From: Chryseobacterium sp. E1 | GTDB taxonomy: Bacteria > Bacteroidota > Bacteroidia > Flavobacteriales > Weeksellaceae | Reading direction: 5' to 3' | Length of the DNA stretch: 64,000 nucleotides | Assembly (NCBI GenBank): GCA_019203745.1 | Contig: CP078104.1 | Span: forward strand, 3,596,001 to 3,660,000 | Shown here: positions 42,725 to 51,296 of the stretch, piece after piece | Numbering within the stretch: the first letter of the stretch is position 1 | Layout: each line of letters starts with the position of its first letter | Translations under genes and position numbers: made by a program | The notes under the pieces: generated by a model | The model's input: the letters and a program-made list of their open reading frames with translations, nothing else | Database searches by the model: none | What the model was told of the DNA's origin: nothing

Positions 42725-42796
42725 AGGGAAGTGGAAAGCCGGAAGTTAATCTTCAAAATAAGAATGTAATTCCCTTCCAGGCTCCAGCTCCCTGAT
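42725..42796. repeat. Dispersed intergenic inverted repeat, copy B
   Basis: gggaagtggaaagccggaag, a spacer with ataagaat, then cccttccaggctccagctccc. Same arms and spacer as the copy at 9224-9301. It lies between the peroxidase stop and a terminator. Confidence 0.65.
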
Positions 42797-42807
42797 TCTA
42801 TGAAAAC

Positions 42808-42842
42808 AAAAGCTCTTCCCAATATCCGGAAGAGTTTTTTAT
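42808..42842. terminator. Bidirectional terminator between peroxidase and C10-like protease
   Basis: ctcttcc / ggaagag stem (42813-42834) flanked by A and T runs on both sides, between convergent genes. Confidence 0.75.
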
Positions 42843-43668
42843 TTTTCCGGTTCAATACTTACAAATGCCCGCAAACGGATATCATCTTTTACATCAATAG
42901 GCTTAAAGAGGTCATACCAGCCGGTACGAAAACCACCGGCACCATAATTAAGGTGTACGTAAAAAATACCTTTTTCTCCACATATCCGTCAATAACTGTT
43001 GAATGGCCATAAGTAGTAAAATTACCCATGTGAAAATAAACCGGTCTTCGATGCCCGATCTCGTTTTTAATCAATAGAATAATTTGATCTTTACCAATGA
43101 TATGTCTGATTTCTTCTTTTTCGGAAATACTTTTCAACTGTTCCTGTGAAAAAGGAATATCTCCCGTGAAACTTCCATAGAAGACTGCTTTACAGGCAAA
43201 ATGTTTTTCGATCTGTGGTGCAGGATTGATCATTTCGAGGTACCGGGAAGTTCCAAAATCTTTGCGAACGGCAAGAGCTGTAAGATAAGAATACCGGGCT
43301 ACAGCCTCTATTATTTCAGGATTGCTGTGATTGTTGAGACTCCCGGTAAAGTTCTTCCATACCGGGGAATAATGAGATAAAGTATCCTTAATCACATATC
43401 CTTTAGAACAGGTGTAGGAAACAATACCGGATGGCTTTAAACGATGGTAATAAAGTATTTGTGCCATGGCTGTACTCCAGCAGCCTAATACCTGGTTTTC
43501 GGGAGTATATTTTGCATAAATACCCCATTGGTCCCAATCGGTTTTCAACAGAAAAGGGGCATTCAGAATAGCGGGTTTCTGTGCAGGGATCTGGCTTGCG
43601 CTGATCTGGGAATATCCTGTACTGTATATCATCAACAGGATAACGGATAATAATTGTATTGGCCTCAT
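42839..43668 (-). CDS. Secreted C10 (streptopain)-like cysteine protease
   Basis: About 276 residues. After a signal (MRPIQLLSVILLMIYSTGYSQ) the catalytic Cys region reads TPENQVLGCWSTAMAQILYYH (~65-75), matching the GCvATAmAQ motif of streptopain. The His region is HRRPVYFHMGNFTTYGHSTVIDGYVE (~215-240). The frame-corrected C-terminus, IFYVHLNYGAGGFRTGWYDLF, matches the usual N-W/Y-G-xGG-xxG-Y end. Family role: secreted protease. One base is missing at ~42970 (VEKKGIFYVH), giving a false stop at 42889. It is short compared with full C10 enzymes because it lacks a long propeptide, so it may be constitutively active or an inhibitor-type remnant. Confidence 0.7.
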
Positions 43669-43750
43669 AAGCAGATTTTTTTAGTGCAAATGAAGGTTAT
43701 CGGAATCCATAACCCACTCAAAACAGGTTTTGAGAGTTCTTTTAAAACTC

Positions 43751-44927
43751 TTATTTTATATTTTGTAAATAGGTTTTGGGAGAATGTCCTGTATGATTTT
43801 TGAAAATACGGTAAAAACTGGCCTCAGAATTGAAACCGCAATCGAATGCGATTCCCAGAAGGCTGAGGTGTTTGTAAGCAGGGTCAGCCAGTCTTTTTTT
43901 CACTTCTTCCACACGATAACCGTTTACCCAGCTCCGGAAATTTACCCCGAACTGTGCATTGATGGCAGCTGAAACCTGTGCTGATGGGAAGCCTGTTGCT
44001 ATTGCAATCTGTTTAATGTTTAATTCAGGTTCCAAAAAAGCAGTTCCTTATTCATTATTTCTTCTAATGCAGATTGAATTGCAGAAAAGTTCTCTTTATC
44101 TTCTGTGGTTTTGATTTCGGCGTCTGATAAATCTTTCGGTATGACCTGTACCAAAGATGATGCATCACCTGATGCTCTCAGAATATATGTTTCAGCAGCC
44201 ACCAAGGCCCGGTAACCCTGGAAGGATAAAAAATAAATAAGCAAAGTGAGATAGATATAGAAAACTTCCAGATAAAAAAACGTGTTTTTAAGCTGTAAAA
44301 TATTGGAAGATAATGAAGATAAAAACAGTACAGCAACTAATATTCCGGTACCGATAAGAAGATTCCGTAGCCATGCAAATTCAGAATATTGTGTAGCAGA
44401 CTGGCTGGTAAATAACCATTTACGGTAGGCTTGTGTCCTCCGGAAGCTCAGAAACCAGTAAATGACTGCAGAAAAAGAGCAAACATATCCTCCGTCCATT
44501 TAACAGCATTGTAATGCAATTCCTTTTCAGCAATAAGATCTTTTGTATGTATGTCAGGCTGTGACATGGTAATGATATATACAATAATAGCATGGATCTG
44601 AAATAAAGCTGCCGGAGCGAAATGCCATAATTGCCGGCGACGAAGCGAAAAATCCTTTTCTGTAAGAGAACAGGTGTATAAGTAAAATAAAGGCTGAATA
44701 AGGGTGTCAATAGCCAGAGGAAAATAACGAAAACCGGGATATTGCCATAGACCTGAAGTATGTAACAATATTTTGATACTTAGGAAGGCCAGGGTTAGCA
44801 ATAATGCAGATAAAAGTTTTCTGCCGAAGGTATTGGAAGGATAGCACCAGACGGCTATTGTGGCAGCTATACCCTGTATTACACCAGCTATAACAATGGC
44901 GTCAAAAATATCAATGCTCCCGTTCAT
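43751..44927 (-). CDS. Membrane-bound AraC-family transcriptional regulator
   Basis: About 392 residues. The N-terminal half has about seven hydrophobic helices (IFDAIVIAGVIQGIAATIAV, LLSALLLTLAFLSIKILL, FRYFPLAIDTLIQPLFYLYT, LWHFAPAALFQIHAIIVYII, FLSSLSSNILQL, FFYLEVFYIYLTLLIYFLSF). The C-terminal ~95 residues form an AraC HTH domain: LNIKQIAIATGFPSAQVSAAI, FRSWVNGYRVEEVKKRLAD, LLGIAFDCGFNSEASFYRIF, GHSPKTYLQ. Such proteins sense at the membrane and bind DNA with the cytoplasmic tail. Two indels (~44475 and ~44030) split it into frames 43751-44035, 44020-44499 and 44448-44927. An isolated AraC-type sensor gene sits 18 bp upstream. Confidence 0.82.
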
Positions 44928-44945
44928 CTATAGAAAACTATATAA

Positions 44946-45263
44946 TTAATTGTAAACCCTGATTATTTCATTCATACCGAGATGACAAAACAGTCCATTG
45001 TGGAAGATCGGCTCAATATCACTGTCGCTTTTACTGAAGAAATCTAAAGTAAACTCAAGAGCGGTAAGTTCTCCTTCCACAGATCTCAATTGATGAAAAT
45101 GCCTTGAAATAATAATCACCGGGTGGCCGGTTTTCAAAGTGAAAATTTTTTTATCGCTCAGAATTTCAGCATTATCATTGTTACATCGGAACAAATTATA
45201 TTTTATAACCCGTCTTGCCTCAGAATGTACTTCCTGATTAGAATATTTCCTCATTTCAATCAT
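44946..45263 (-). CDS. AraC-type sensor domain without DNA-binding domain
   Basis: An intact frame of 105 residues. It reads as the cupin-like N-terminal half of an AraC regulator: KKIFTLKTGHPVIIISRHFH, LRSVEGELTALEFTLDFFS, FHNGLFCHLGMNEIIRV. It then stops after RVYN, where the linker to the HTH would be, and the next gene starts 18 bp on. No continuation is visible in the other frames. Either it is a stand-alone sensor subunit, possibly for the membrane AraC regulator next to it, or the remnant of a full AraC regulator. Confidence 0.55.
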   Translation of the reverse strand: MIEMRKYSNQEVHSEARRVIKYNLFRCNNDNAEILSDKKIFTLKTGHPVIIISRHFHQLRSVEGELTALEFTLDFFSKSDSDIEPIFHNGLFCHLGMNEIIRVYN

Positions 45264-45334
45264 GGTAAGAAATTGAATCTGTTCAATATTTAAAAATAAC
45301 TAAAATTTCACAAAGTGACTGATCCTAAAAACAA

Positions 45335-45356
45335 AAAAGAGCAGATTTGAATCTGC
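45335..45356 (-). terminator. Terminator after DUF7674-like module
   Basis: gcagatt / aatctgc stem (45341-45356); on the minus strand it is followed by a T-rich run (tctttttt). Confidence 0.6.
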
Positions 45357-45422
45357 CCTATACCTATACATGAATTGTTTTTTACTTTCTCAGCCTTCAT
45401 CGCCGTAACTTCTGTTGAAAAC

Positions 45423-45818
45423 TTACTTTCCGAAATACATCTGGTCCTGCTTCTGCTGTTCATATAAAATGATCTGGAAGCTCACAGGCATATACTGGTA
45501 AAGCAGTTTCCAATGCTGGATTTTGGCATGCTTTTTAAAACTTTCGAAAGATCTTACGAAAAGGTTTTCGATCATGGTTCTTACATAGGAATTCCCGTTT
45601 CTGTAAATCCAGTCCATCAGTTTGATGTGATGGGCAATGATATTGATCTTCGATTCCTGAAGAAGATTTTTCAGATAATTGACCGTAGCCTGCATAATCC
45701 CGGCGAAATTATCCTGTACAGATAACTGCGTGATCTCATTGCGAAGTGGCGGATAGAAAAATTTTAAGTATTCAACAGCTATTTTTTGATTAATAGTTTG
45801 CATTTGTACTTTCATCAT
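45423..45818 (-). CDS. DUF7674-like soluble protein, paralogue 2
   Basis: About 130 residues, no signal peptide. Start chosen at 45818 (MMKVQMQTINQKIA); 45803 is also possible, and the GTG at 45839 is less likely. Helical: AVEYLKFFYPPLRNEITQL, GIMQATVNYLKNLLQES, IKLMDWIYRNGNSYVRTMI, ENLFVRSFESFKKHAK. The segment GNSYVRTMIENLFVRSF aligns with GDTVLKNAIETTFIYSL of paralogue 1 at 46084-46440, and the spacing of the flanking helices is the same, so they are duplicates. The DUF7674 name is from memory of a Flavobacteria family and is tentative. A 43-residue membrane protein gene precedes it by 51 bp, the same pairing as in paralogue 1. Confidence 0.6.
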   Translation of the reverse strand: MMKVQMQTINQKIAVEYLKFFYPPLRNEITQLSVQDNFAGIMQATVNYLKNLLQESKINIIAHHIKLMDWIYRNGNSYVRTMIENLFVRSFESFKKHAKIQHWKLLYQYMPVSFQIILYEQQKQDQMYFGK

Positions 45819-45869
45819 AATTAAGAATTTTTCAAACACTTTTTATTGCAGCGAAATGTATACCAAAAT

Positions 45870-46001
45870 TTAAATACAGGCTGCAAAAATAAATACCCCT
45901 ATGATCACCGCAATGTGAGTGAGTAATATCTCTGTATTGTGTCTGCTGGTCGTAGTTTTCCAGGTTTTCCAGTCTGAAATTTTTCTGATTTTATTTTTCA
46001 T
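45870..46001 (-). CDS. Tiny (43-residue) single-pass membrane protein, module copy 2
   Basis: ATG at 46001: MKNKIRKISDWKTWKTTTSR, then HNTEILLTHIAVIIGVFIFA and ACI, stop at 45870. A basic N-terminal half is followed by one membrane helix at the C-terminus. It is well placed between two paralogous soluble genes, and its layout (basic, tryptophan-containing N-terminus, one helix) matches the 54-residue protein upstream of paralogue 1. It is too short for typical gene callers. Function unknown. Confidence 0.5.
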   Translation of the reverse strand: MKNKIRKISDWKTWKTTTSRHNTEILLTHIAVIIGVFIFAACI

Positions 46002-46083
46002 AATCTATTGATTGTGAGTTATTTTTAATTTTGTTTAATTTAAACACTTTGTAATGAAACGGATAAAAAATGTAACAAAAGCT

Positions 46084-46440
46084 TTATATGCCGTGACTGT
46101 AAATTTGTCTGGAATATACTTTCTGAAGGTTAGCAGAAATGTGACTAAAAATCACTTTTCTGTATTCCTCACTGCAGAAAGCAGTACAATTGTCCAGAGA
46201 ATAGATAAAGGTTGTCTCAATTGCATTCTTTAATACTGTATCTCCGTCAGTGTAAATTTTGTCCATCTTTTGTAAACTCCTGAACAGCAGATTTCTGTCA
46301 TTCTGTCGGATCATGTTTTTAATACGTTCTGTGAAGGTGCGGATGATGCTGTATGAGTTTTGAATTTTAATTTCTTTTACTTCTTTTTCAAAGTCGGGAA
46401 CCACATCAGTGATTTCCTTTACGGCTTGTAAATAATTCAT
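46084..46440 (-). CDS. DUF7674-like soluble protein, paralogue 1
   Basis: 118 residues from the ATG at 46440 (MNYLQAVKEITDVVPDFEKE); the open frame extends upstream to 46545 only through the next gene's coding sequence in another frame. Helical, no signal peptide: IQNSYSIIRTFTERIKNMIR, LLFRSLQKMDKIYTDGDTVL, KNAIETTFIYSLDNCTAF. Paralogous to 45423-45818 (see that entry). It begins 11 bp after a 54-residue membrane protein, so they are probably co-translated. Function unknown. Confidence 0.65.
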   Translation of the reverse strand: MNYLQAVKEITDVVPDFEKEVKEIKIQNSYSIIRTFTERIKNMIRQNDRNLLFRSLQKMDKIYTDGDTVLKNAIETTFIYSLDNCTAFCSEEYRKVIFSHISANLQKVYSRQIYSHGI

Positions 46441-46451
46441 AGTATTATATT

Positions 46452-46616
46452 TTAATTGGGATGTTGTTCCAGCAGTTTCATGAATGCTCCAAAGATGAAA
46501 ACGACCAGGAAAGCAAAGAAGAGCATATGATAAGGTTTCAGCCATGCCGGGGTTTTGGGACCTCTGCTTTTTAATCTTCGCAGTTTATCAATTCTGTTTA
46601 ATGTTTTTAAGTCCAT
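46452..46616 (-). CDS. Small (54-residue) single-pass membrane protein, module copy 1
   Basis: ATG at 46616: MDLKTLNRIDKLRRLKSRGP, then KTPAWLKPYHMLFFAFLVVF and IFGAFMKLLEQHPN, stop at 46452. A strongly basic N-terminus and one membrane helix (~30-46) predict a protein with the N-terminus in the cytoplasm. It lies 11 bp upstream of paralogue 1 and has the same layout as the 43-residue protein upstream of paralogue 2. Function unknown. Confidence 0.6.
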   Translation of the reverse strand: MDLKTLNRIDKLRRLKSRGPKTPAWLKPYHMLFFAFLVVFIFGAFMKLLEQHPN

Positions 46617-46954
46617 TTTCTGATGTTTTCAAATCATGATGCCAATGCCATTCCGTTGAATATGAATTTTATTTAAAATACTGATAATTAAATGATTGTG
46701 GTTTTTAGGTGTAAATATTTAATAACAAAAGCATGTCAAAATGAGAAGGTTTTTATCAAATTGGAAAACGAAAGGGCAAAACTTATGTGACCTGTCACCA
46801 CAAATGAACGACTGAGAATTCCCTCTTGGAGAGGTGTCGAAAATTCAAAGAATTTTTGACGGGGTGGTTTAAAGTCTACCCCAACTTGTGACATTTTTTA
46901 AGTTTCGCAGAAAGAATTAGAATGAATATCTTTGCAGTCCAAATATTCAGAAAA
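46617..46954. other. 338-bp non-coding spacer with dispersed repeat
   Basis: No supported gene. It holds a repeat (~46823-46873) with ctcttggagaggtgtcgaaa, a short inverted core (attcaaagaatt) and gacggggtggtt, of the kind common between genes in Chryseobacterium and relatives. The promoter of the next gene lies at its end. Confidence 0.6.
46903..46934 (+). promoter_or_regulatory. Bacteroidota-type promoter for nucleoid-associated protein
   Basis: TATCTTTG (46927-46934) matches TAnnTTTG. TTTC (46903-46906) is a one-mismatch -33 element at 20-bp spacing. The ATG follows at 46955. Confidence 0.55.
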
Positions 46955-47967
46955 ATGTTTTCAAAATAGTAGTACACAGAGTAGGAAATAAGATCAACGG
47001 AGATTCCCTGACGCTTTCACAAGAGGAATTGAAACTGGAAGAAGGAATGGCAGAATTGCTTGAAGATTACTTCTTAGGATCATTCAAATCAGAAGAAACC
47101 TTTCATTTTTACAGTGATACCTATCTGGTAAATAATCCGGTTTACAGTGCGGTATCAGAAATTTTTGATGATAAATCCAAATTCCTTTGGGAATCTGAAA
47201 ATATTGCAAAACACCTTTTCGAAGCAGCTGAAAACCCTAGAGTTCAGAGTGGGGAATTGTTCATCGTACTTTTTGAAGACGAAAGCGACCGTCCTGATAA
47301 AGTAGACAAGATCGGGATCTTTAAAACAGAAAAGAGAGAATCTTTCCTGAAAATCAACCCAGCAGAAGAAACGTTTGATATTGAAAAAGATCAGGGAATT
47401 GGTTTGTCTAAAATTGATAAGGCAGCTTTGATCTACAATAATAATAAGGATACAGGATATGTACTTTCTGTGGTTGACAACAACAAAAACGGGGATATGT
47501 ATTACTGGTTCGAGGATTTCTTAAAAGTAAAACAGCGTGATGATGAATATTTCCACACGCAGGAAGCTTTGATGGTTTACAAAGATTATATTACCAAGCA
47601 GCTTCCACAGGAATTTGAGGTTTCAAAAGCTGACCAGGCGGATTTCCTGAATAAATCGATTAATTTCTTCAAAGAAAAAGAAGAGTTTAAATTGGATGAA
47701 TTTGCGAATGAAGTATTGGGTGATGAGCATGTGATTGAAAGTTTTGTGAATTTTAAAACAGATTACGAACAGGATATGCAGGTGAATATTGCTGAGGAAT
47801 TCCCGATCAGTGAAGCAGCTGTAAAAAAGACACAGAGGCATTTCAAAAGCATTATCAAACTTGATAAAAACTTCCATATCTACATTCACGGTGACAGACA
47901 GAAAATAGAGATGGGAGAGGATGATAAAGGAAAATACTACCGACTTTACTTCGAGAAAGAAGTGTAA
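46955..47967 (+). CDS. Nucleoid-associated protein (NdpA/YejK family)
   Basis: About 337 residues, normal for the family. Corrected start at 46955: MFSKIVVHRVGNKINGDSLT, with one A missing in the run (tcaaaatag for tcaaaaatag), then LSQEELKLEEGMAELLEDYF. Typical features are SGELFIVLFEDESDRPDKV (~100), IGIFKTEKRESFLKI, KAALIYNNNKDTGYVLSVVD, YWFEDFLKVKQRDDEYFH (~180) and ALMVYKDYITKQLPQEFEV (~195). It is a cytosolic nucleoid-binding protein of unclear role. Its own TAnnTTTG promoter precedes it. Confidence 0.85.
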
Positions 47968-48029
47968 TAAAAACGAAGATCATTTCATAATATTATCATA
48001 ACTTTATTGCAGATTGCAAAATACAGGTT

Positions 48030-48989
48030 ATGAAATTTATGCTCATTTTCTGGGGAATTTTCCTCTTTTTTTTCTGCGTTCCTTTTCCGATTTTTATTTA
48101 TATGATGACCGGAGAATTCGCAACAGGACCGAGAAATTCATTAGCGGTGAGCTATGGGTATCTCGGTTTTTCTTTGTTGATATGGGGATATGTAATTATT
48201 TTCTTTATCAATAAGCTTTTCATTACAACTTTTAAAGAAAAAAATACGATTAAATCCATTCTGCGGAACGGAATTCCAAGAGAAGCCCAAATCATTGACT
48301 ATAAACTCCTCAAGTATATTCCTAAAGACAACATGAATCTCATTCAGGTTGCACTTTCATTCCCCAATCTCAGCAATACAGTGATAGAGCATACAATGAT
48401 GTTTCATGACTCCAAACCACAGGAAAGAAGATTTGATGCCGGAAATAAGGTGAAAGTACTGCTAATCCCAATGTTTCACAGGAACCCTATTTTATTTTAA
48501 GTGATCAGAAAGTAGGGTTCAATGCATCAGGAATGATGTTGAGAATTATTTTTACAGGATTGCTGATTGCTTATGTTATTGGTTTATACTCTTATTTCTA
48601 TATACATGAATCCTTTGATTTTGGCTGGAGATTCCTGACATTTATGCACCCGATTATTTTCAGTGGGGTCATGACCATTATCTATGTATTGGTTTTTCAG
48701 TTGATTTTCAGCAGGTTTTTAAAAATACAAAAGAAGAACAGATTCTTTTTCAGGAAGAAATGCTGAAGCCACTATCATCAGTGTAAGCCAGACAGGCCTT
48801 ACGGTGAATGACCAACCACAAATCATGTTTCAGGTAAGTTTTAAAGATTTCAGAGGTACTGAACATATTGCTGTTTATAAGAAGATTGTCAGCCTTTTGA
48901 AACTCTCTTCCATTCCTAAACAAGGAACGATTGAGATTATGTATGACGAAAATGATCCGAAAAAGATTATGATCCCCAAAGGGCTTTAA
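48030..48989 (+). CDS. Multi-pass membrane protein, DUF3592-like
   Basis: About 320 residues after correction. Hydrophobic segments are at ~3-25 (MLIFWGIFLFFFCVPFPIFI), ~40-62 (YLGFSLLIWGYVIIFFINKL), ~180-200 (LRIIFTGLLIAYVIGLYSY) and ~215-240 (IIFSGVMTIIYVLVFQLIF). Between them lies a soluble segment (SILRNGIPREAQIIDYKLLK, then VKVLLIPMFH). The last ~75 residues repeat that pattern (EATIISVSQTGLTVNDQPQI, SSIPKQGTIEIMYDENDPKK). Paired segments with DENDPKK ends are typical of DUF3592 proteins. Breaks near 48490 and 48755. Function unknown. Confidence 0.5.
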
Positions 48990-49216
48990 CTGCCAAACTT
49001 AACAACATTTAAATGAAAATTGCAGTTCGAGATTTATTATTTAACATATAAAAAAATAACCAAGAGCATTTTTTTAATAGCTACTTTTTTGTTTAAGCAA
49101 TATCATCAAATCAGCTTAATTTTACATGAAAAATTTTTAAGTAAAAAATATGTTTTCCCCAGATAAATAACTGATTAACATAATAAAAAATATCCTATAG
49201 GTTTGATTTAGTTCTA

Positions 49217-49224
49217 TATATTTG
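49217..49224 (+). promoter_or_regulatory. Bacteroidota-type -7 element for GG-leader peptide
   Basis: TATATTTG matches TAnnTTTG, 23 bp upstream of the ATG at 49248, at the end of a very AT-rich 259-bp spacer without other genes. Confidence 0.5.
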
Positions 49225-49247
49225 AGAACTAATTAAAAAACATATTG

Positions 49248-49451
49248 ATGAAAAAAATTAAAAAAATGACTCGCGAAGACCTTAAAACTATAAAAGGAGG
49301 TCAGGTTTGGATTGCTATCACTTCTTGCGGTTTTACAGCCACAACTACACAAGATTGGACTGCTCAACAAGCAAATGAATGGCAAGCGAAGATTGAAGCA
49401 AATTATTGTAAACCAGCTACTCATACTGGTCCTAGTTATAATTTAGCTTAA
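49248..49451 (+). CDS. Bacteriocin-like peptide precursor with double-glycine leader
   Basis: 67 residues from the ATG at 49248; a TTG one codon earlier is less likely. The leader MKKIKKMTREDLKTIKGG is the classic Chryseobacterium bacteriocin-like leader (KKxxREDLKxIxGG), ending at the cleavage site after Gly-Gly (residue 18). The ~49-residue core begins QVWIAITSCGFTATTTQDW and has only two cysteines (in TSCGF and NYCKP), plus a Trp/Gln/Ala-rich helix (WTAQQANEWQAKIEANY). A single disulphide is likely. Such leaders are cleaved by C39-peptidase ABC exporters; none is in this window. A GLPGLI-family gene follows on the same strand. Confidence 0.7.
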   Translation: MKKIKKMTREDLKTIKGGQVWIAITSCGFTATTTQDWTAQQANEWQAKIEANYCKPATHTGPSYNLA

Positions 49452-49525
49452 TTAATGAAAATTTCTGCACTTATAATGAAAATAACTTCATTATAAGTGC
49501 AATTTTTAATAAGAAATATTTTTTA

Positions 49526-50380
49526 ATGCATTACCATAAAAATTATTGCAACTATTCATTTTATTTTATGGTGCTTTATTTTATACGCAATCATATAAAG
49601 AGGCTGATAGTTTAAAAGGTGAATTCACTTATCAATTAAAAGCTAAATTCGATAATCGAACTGACAACCGATATGAAGAACTATTCATCTTACAAATAGC
49701 AAATCGACGAGCTTTTTTTGCAAGTGCTGTATCGTTGAAGGGTGATTCAGTAATGACAAATTCAGGTACAGCATCAAATAATCCTGATGGAAGTATAACT
49801 CTTGGTTGGAAAGCAGGGGTCGTGATTCCAAAAACGAGTTTCAACTTTACAATTATACAATCTAATGAAAATATACAATATTTTGATTCCGCTCTTATGT
49901 CATTACTTACGTATAAAGAACCTGTAATAAAAAATTGGAAACTTATAGATGAAACAAAAATAATTAACACAATTAATTGTAAAAAGCAGAAGTTACTTTT
50001 AAAGGGCGTCATTGGATAGCATGGTATTCTCCTGAAATTCCATTTCCTTATGGTCCGATGAAATTTAGCGGATTACCTGGATTAATTGTCAAAATAACAG
50101 ATGATAAAGGAGATTATGATTTTGAATTGGTAAAATCTGTACCTACTTCTAAATTAAAAGGTAAATTAGTTAATATTAAGGAAAGTCGATATACTGGAGC
50201 TACAGAAACTACACAAGCAAAATTAAAACAAGCAAAACAGAATGTAGAATCTAATGTCGCCGGTGTACTCGCTAGTTACGGTACAACTATTATACAAGGT
50301 CAAGAAATGATAAGGCAAAGACAAAAAGAACGGGAAGAAAACAAAAATACGAAAACCCATTAGAATTAGAAAAAGATTAG
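49526..50380 (+). CDS. GLPGLI family protein
   Basis: About 284 residues after correction. The ATG at 49526 gives a corrected signal (MHYHKIIATIHFILWCFILYAQ), then the family body: ADSLKGEFTYQLKAKFDNRT, FILQIANRRAFFASAVSLKG, HWIAWYSPEIPFPYGPMKFS and GLPGLIVKITDDKGDYDFEL, carrying the defining GLPGLI motif. The corrected end reads QKYENPLELEKD with the stop at 50380, the usual NPxELE-like tail. Indels are near 49545, 49990 and 50345. Function of the family is unknown; members are small exported proteins of Bacteroidota. It follows a GG-leader bacteriocin-like peptide by 74 bp and is AT-rich like it, suggesting joint acquisition. Confidence 0.85.
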
Positions 50381-50398
50381 CTGTTACTAATCTTTTTT
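50371..50398 (+). terminator. Terminator after GLPGLI gene
   Basis: aaaagattag (50371-50380) pairs with ctaatctttt (50387-50396), 6-nt loop, then T-rich. It overlaps the corrected stop codon, supporting that end. Confidence 0.75.
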
Positions 50399-50435
50399 CG
50401 TTTGCTAATATCTATTCGTTTTTTACCTTATTCAT

Positions 50436-50443
50436 TATCTTTG
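50436..50443 (+). promoter_or_regulatory. Bacteroidota-type -7 element for cyclase gene
   Basis: TATCTTTG matches TAnnTTTG, ~18 bp upstream of the likely start at ~50462. Confidence 0.5.
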
Positions 50444-50461
50444 TTTTCTTAGCTAAATCAT

Positions 50462-51232
50462 ATAAAACAAAAATTGTTGATCTGACAAAGCCTATTCAAT
50501 ATAATGCAGGAGACCCATGGTTCATGAGAGTGAAGATCAAGCATAAATCTCACAGAAAATCACACTGGCTGATCCGGTTGGCCTTAAACCTTCCCTTCAG
50601 GCTTTTTCCTAAAAACTGGACAGGTTGGGCAGATGACACGATTAAAAATATGGGGCTTCACGCTACCACTCATATTGATGCGCCATGGCATTATGGACCT
50701 GTAGTAGAAGGAAACCTGCTAAAACGATAGATCAGATTCCGCTGGAATGGTGTTATGGTGACGGAATTGTGATCGACTGTACCCATAAAGAAGACTTTGT
50801 TGCCATCACCATAGATGACCTGAAAAAGATCTTGATAAAAACGGAATTACCATACAGGAAAGAAATATTGTACTGATCAGAACCGATCGTGACAAAATGA
50901 TGGGAACTTCAGATTTTGTAGAAAAAGGAACGGGGATGAGTAAAGAAGCTACGGAATGGCTGATTGACCAGGGCGTAAAAGTAATGGGAATTGATCAATG
51001 GGGCTGGGATCTTCCTCTGAAATATATGGCTCAGAAGGCCAAAGAACTCAATGATCCAGAATTCTTCTGGGAAGCCCATCGTGTAGGCATTGAAAAAGAA
51101 TATTTACACATCGAGCAGCTTACAAACCTCAGTGCATTACCTCCATCCGGATTTAAAATCTGTGTATTTCCGTTAAAAATTGTAGGTGGTTCTGCAGCTC
51201 CGGCAAGGGTAGTGGCCATGATGAACGAATAG
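50462..51232 (+). CDS. Cyclase-family (kynurenine formamidase-like) metal hydrolase
   Basis: About 256 residues. The metal-binding motif HATTHIDAPWHY (~res 55) fits the HxxTHxDxPxH signature of the cyclase/kynurenine formamidase family. Downstream are IDQIPLEWCYGDGIVIDCTH, NIVLIRTDRDKMMGTSDF, VMGIDQWGWDLPLKYM, FWEAHRVGIEKEYLHIEQLT and a typical end FPLKIVGGSAAPARVVAMM. The start is not visible as an ATG: the sequence ...catataaaacaaaaattg fits MKTKIVDLTKPIQYN if one G is missing at ~50463. Further breaks occur near 50720 and 50850. It hydrolyses an amide or ring, probably in tryptophan or another catabolic pathway; no pathway partner is adjacent. Confidence 0.8.
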
Positions 51233-51296
51233 AAGTAAATCAAAAAAGAAAGAGCAAATCCGCATTGCAGATTCACCCTTTCTCACATTATCATTT

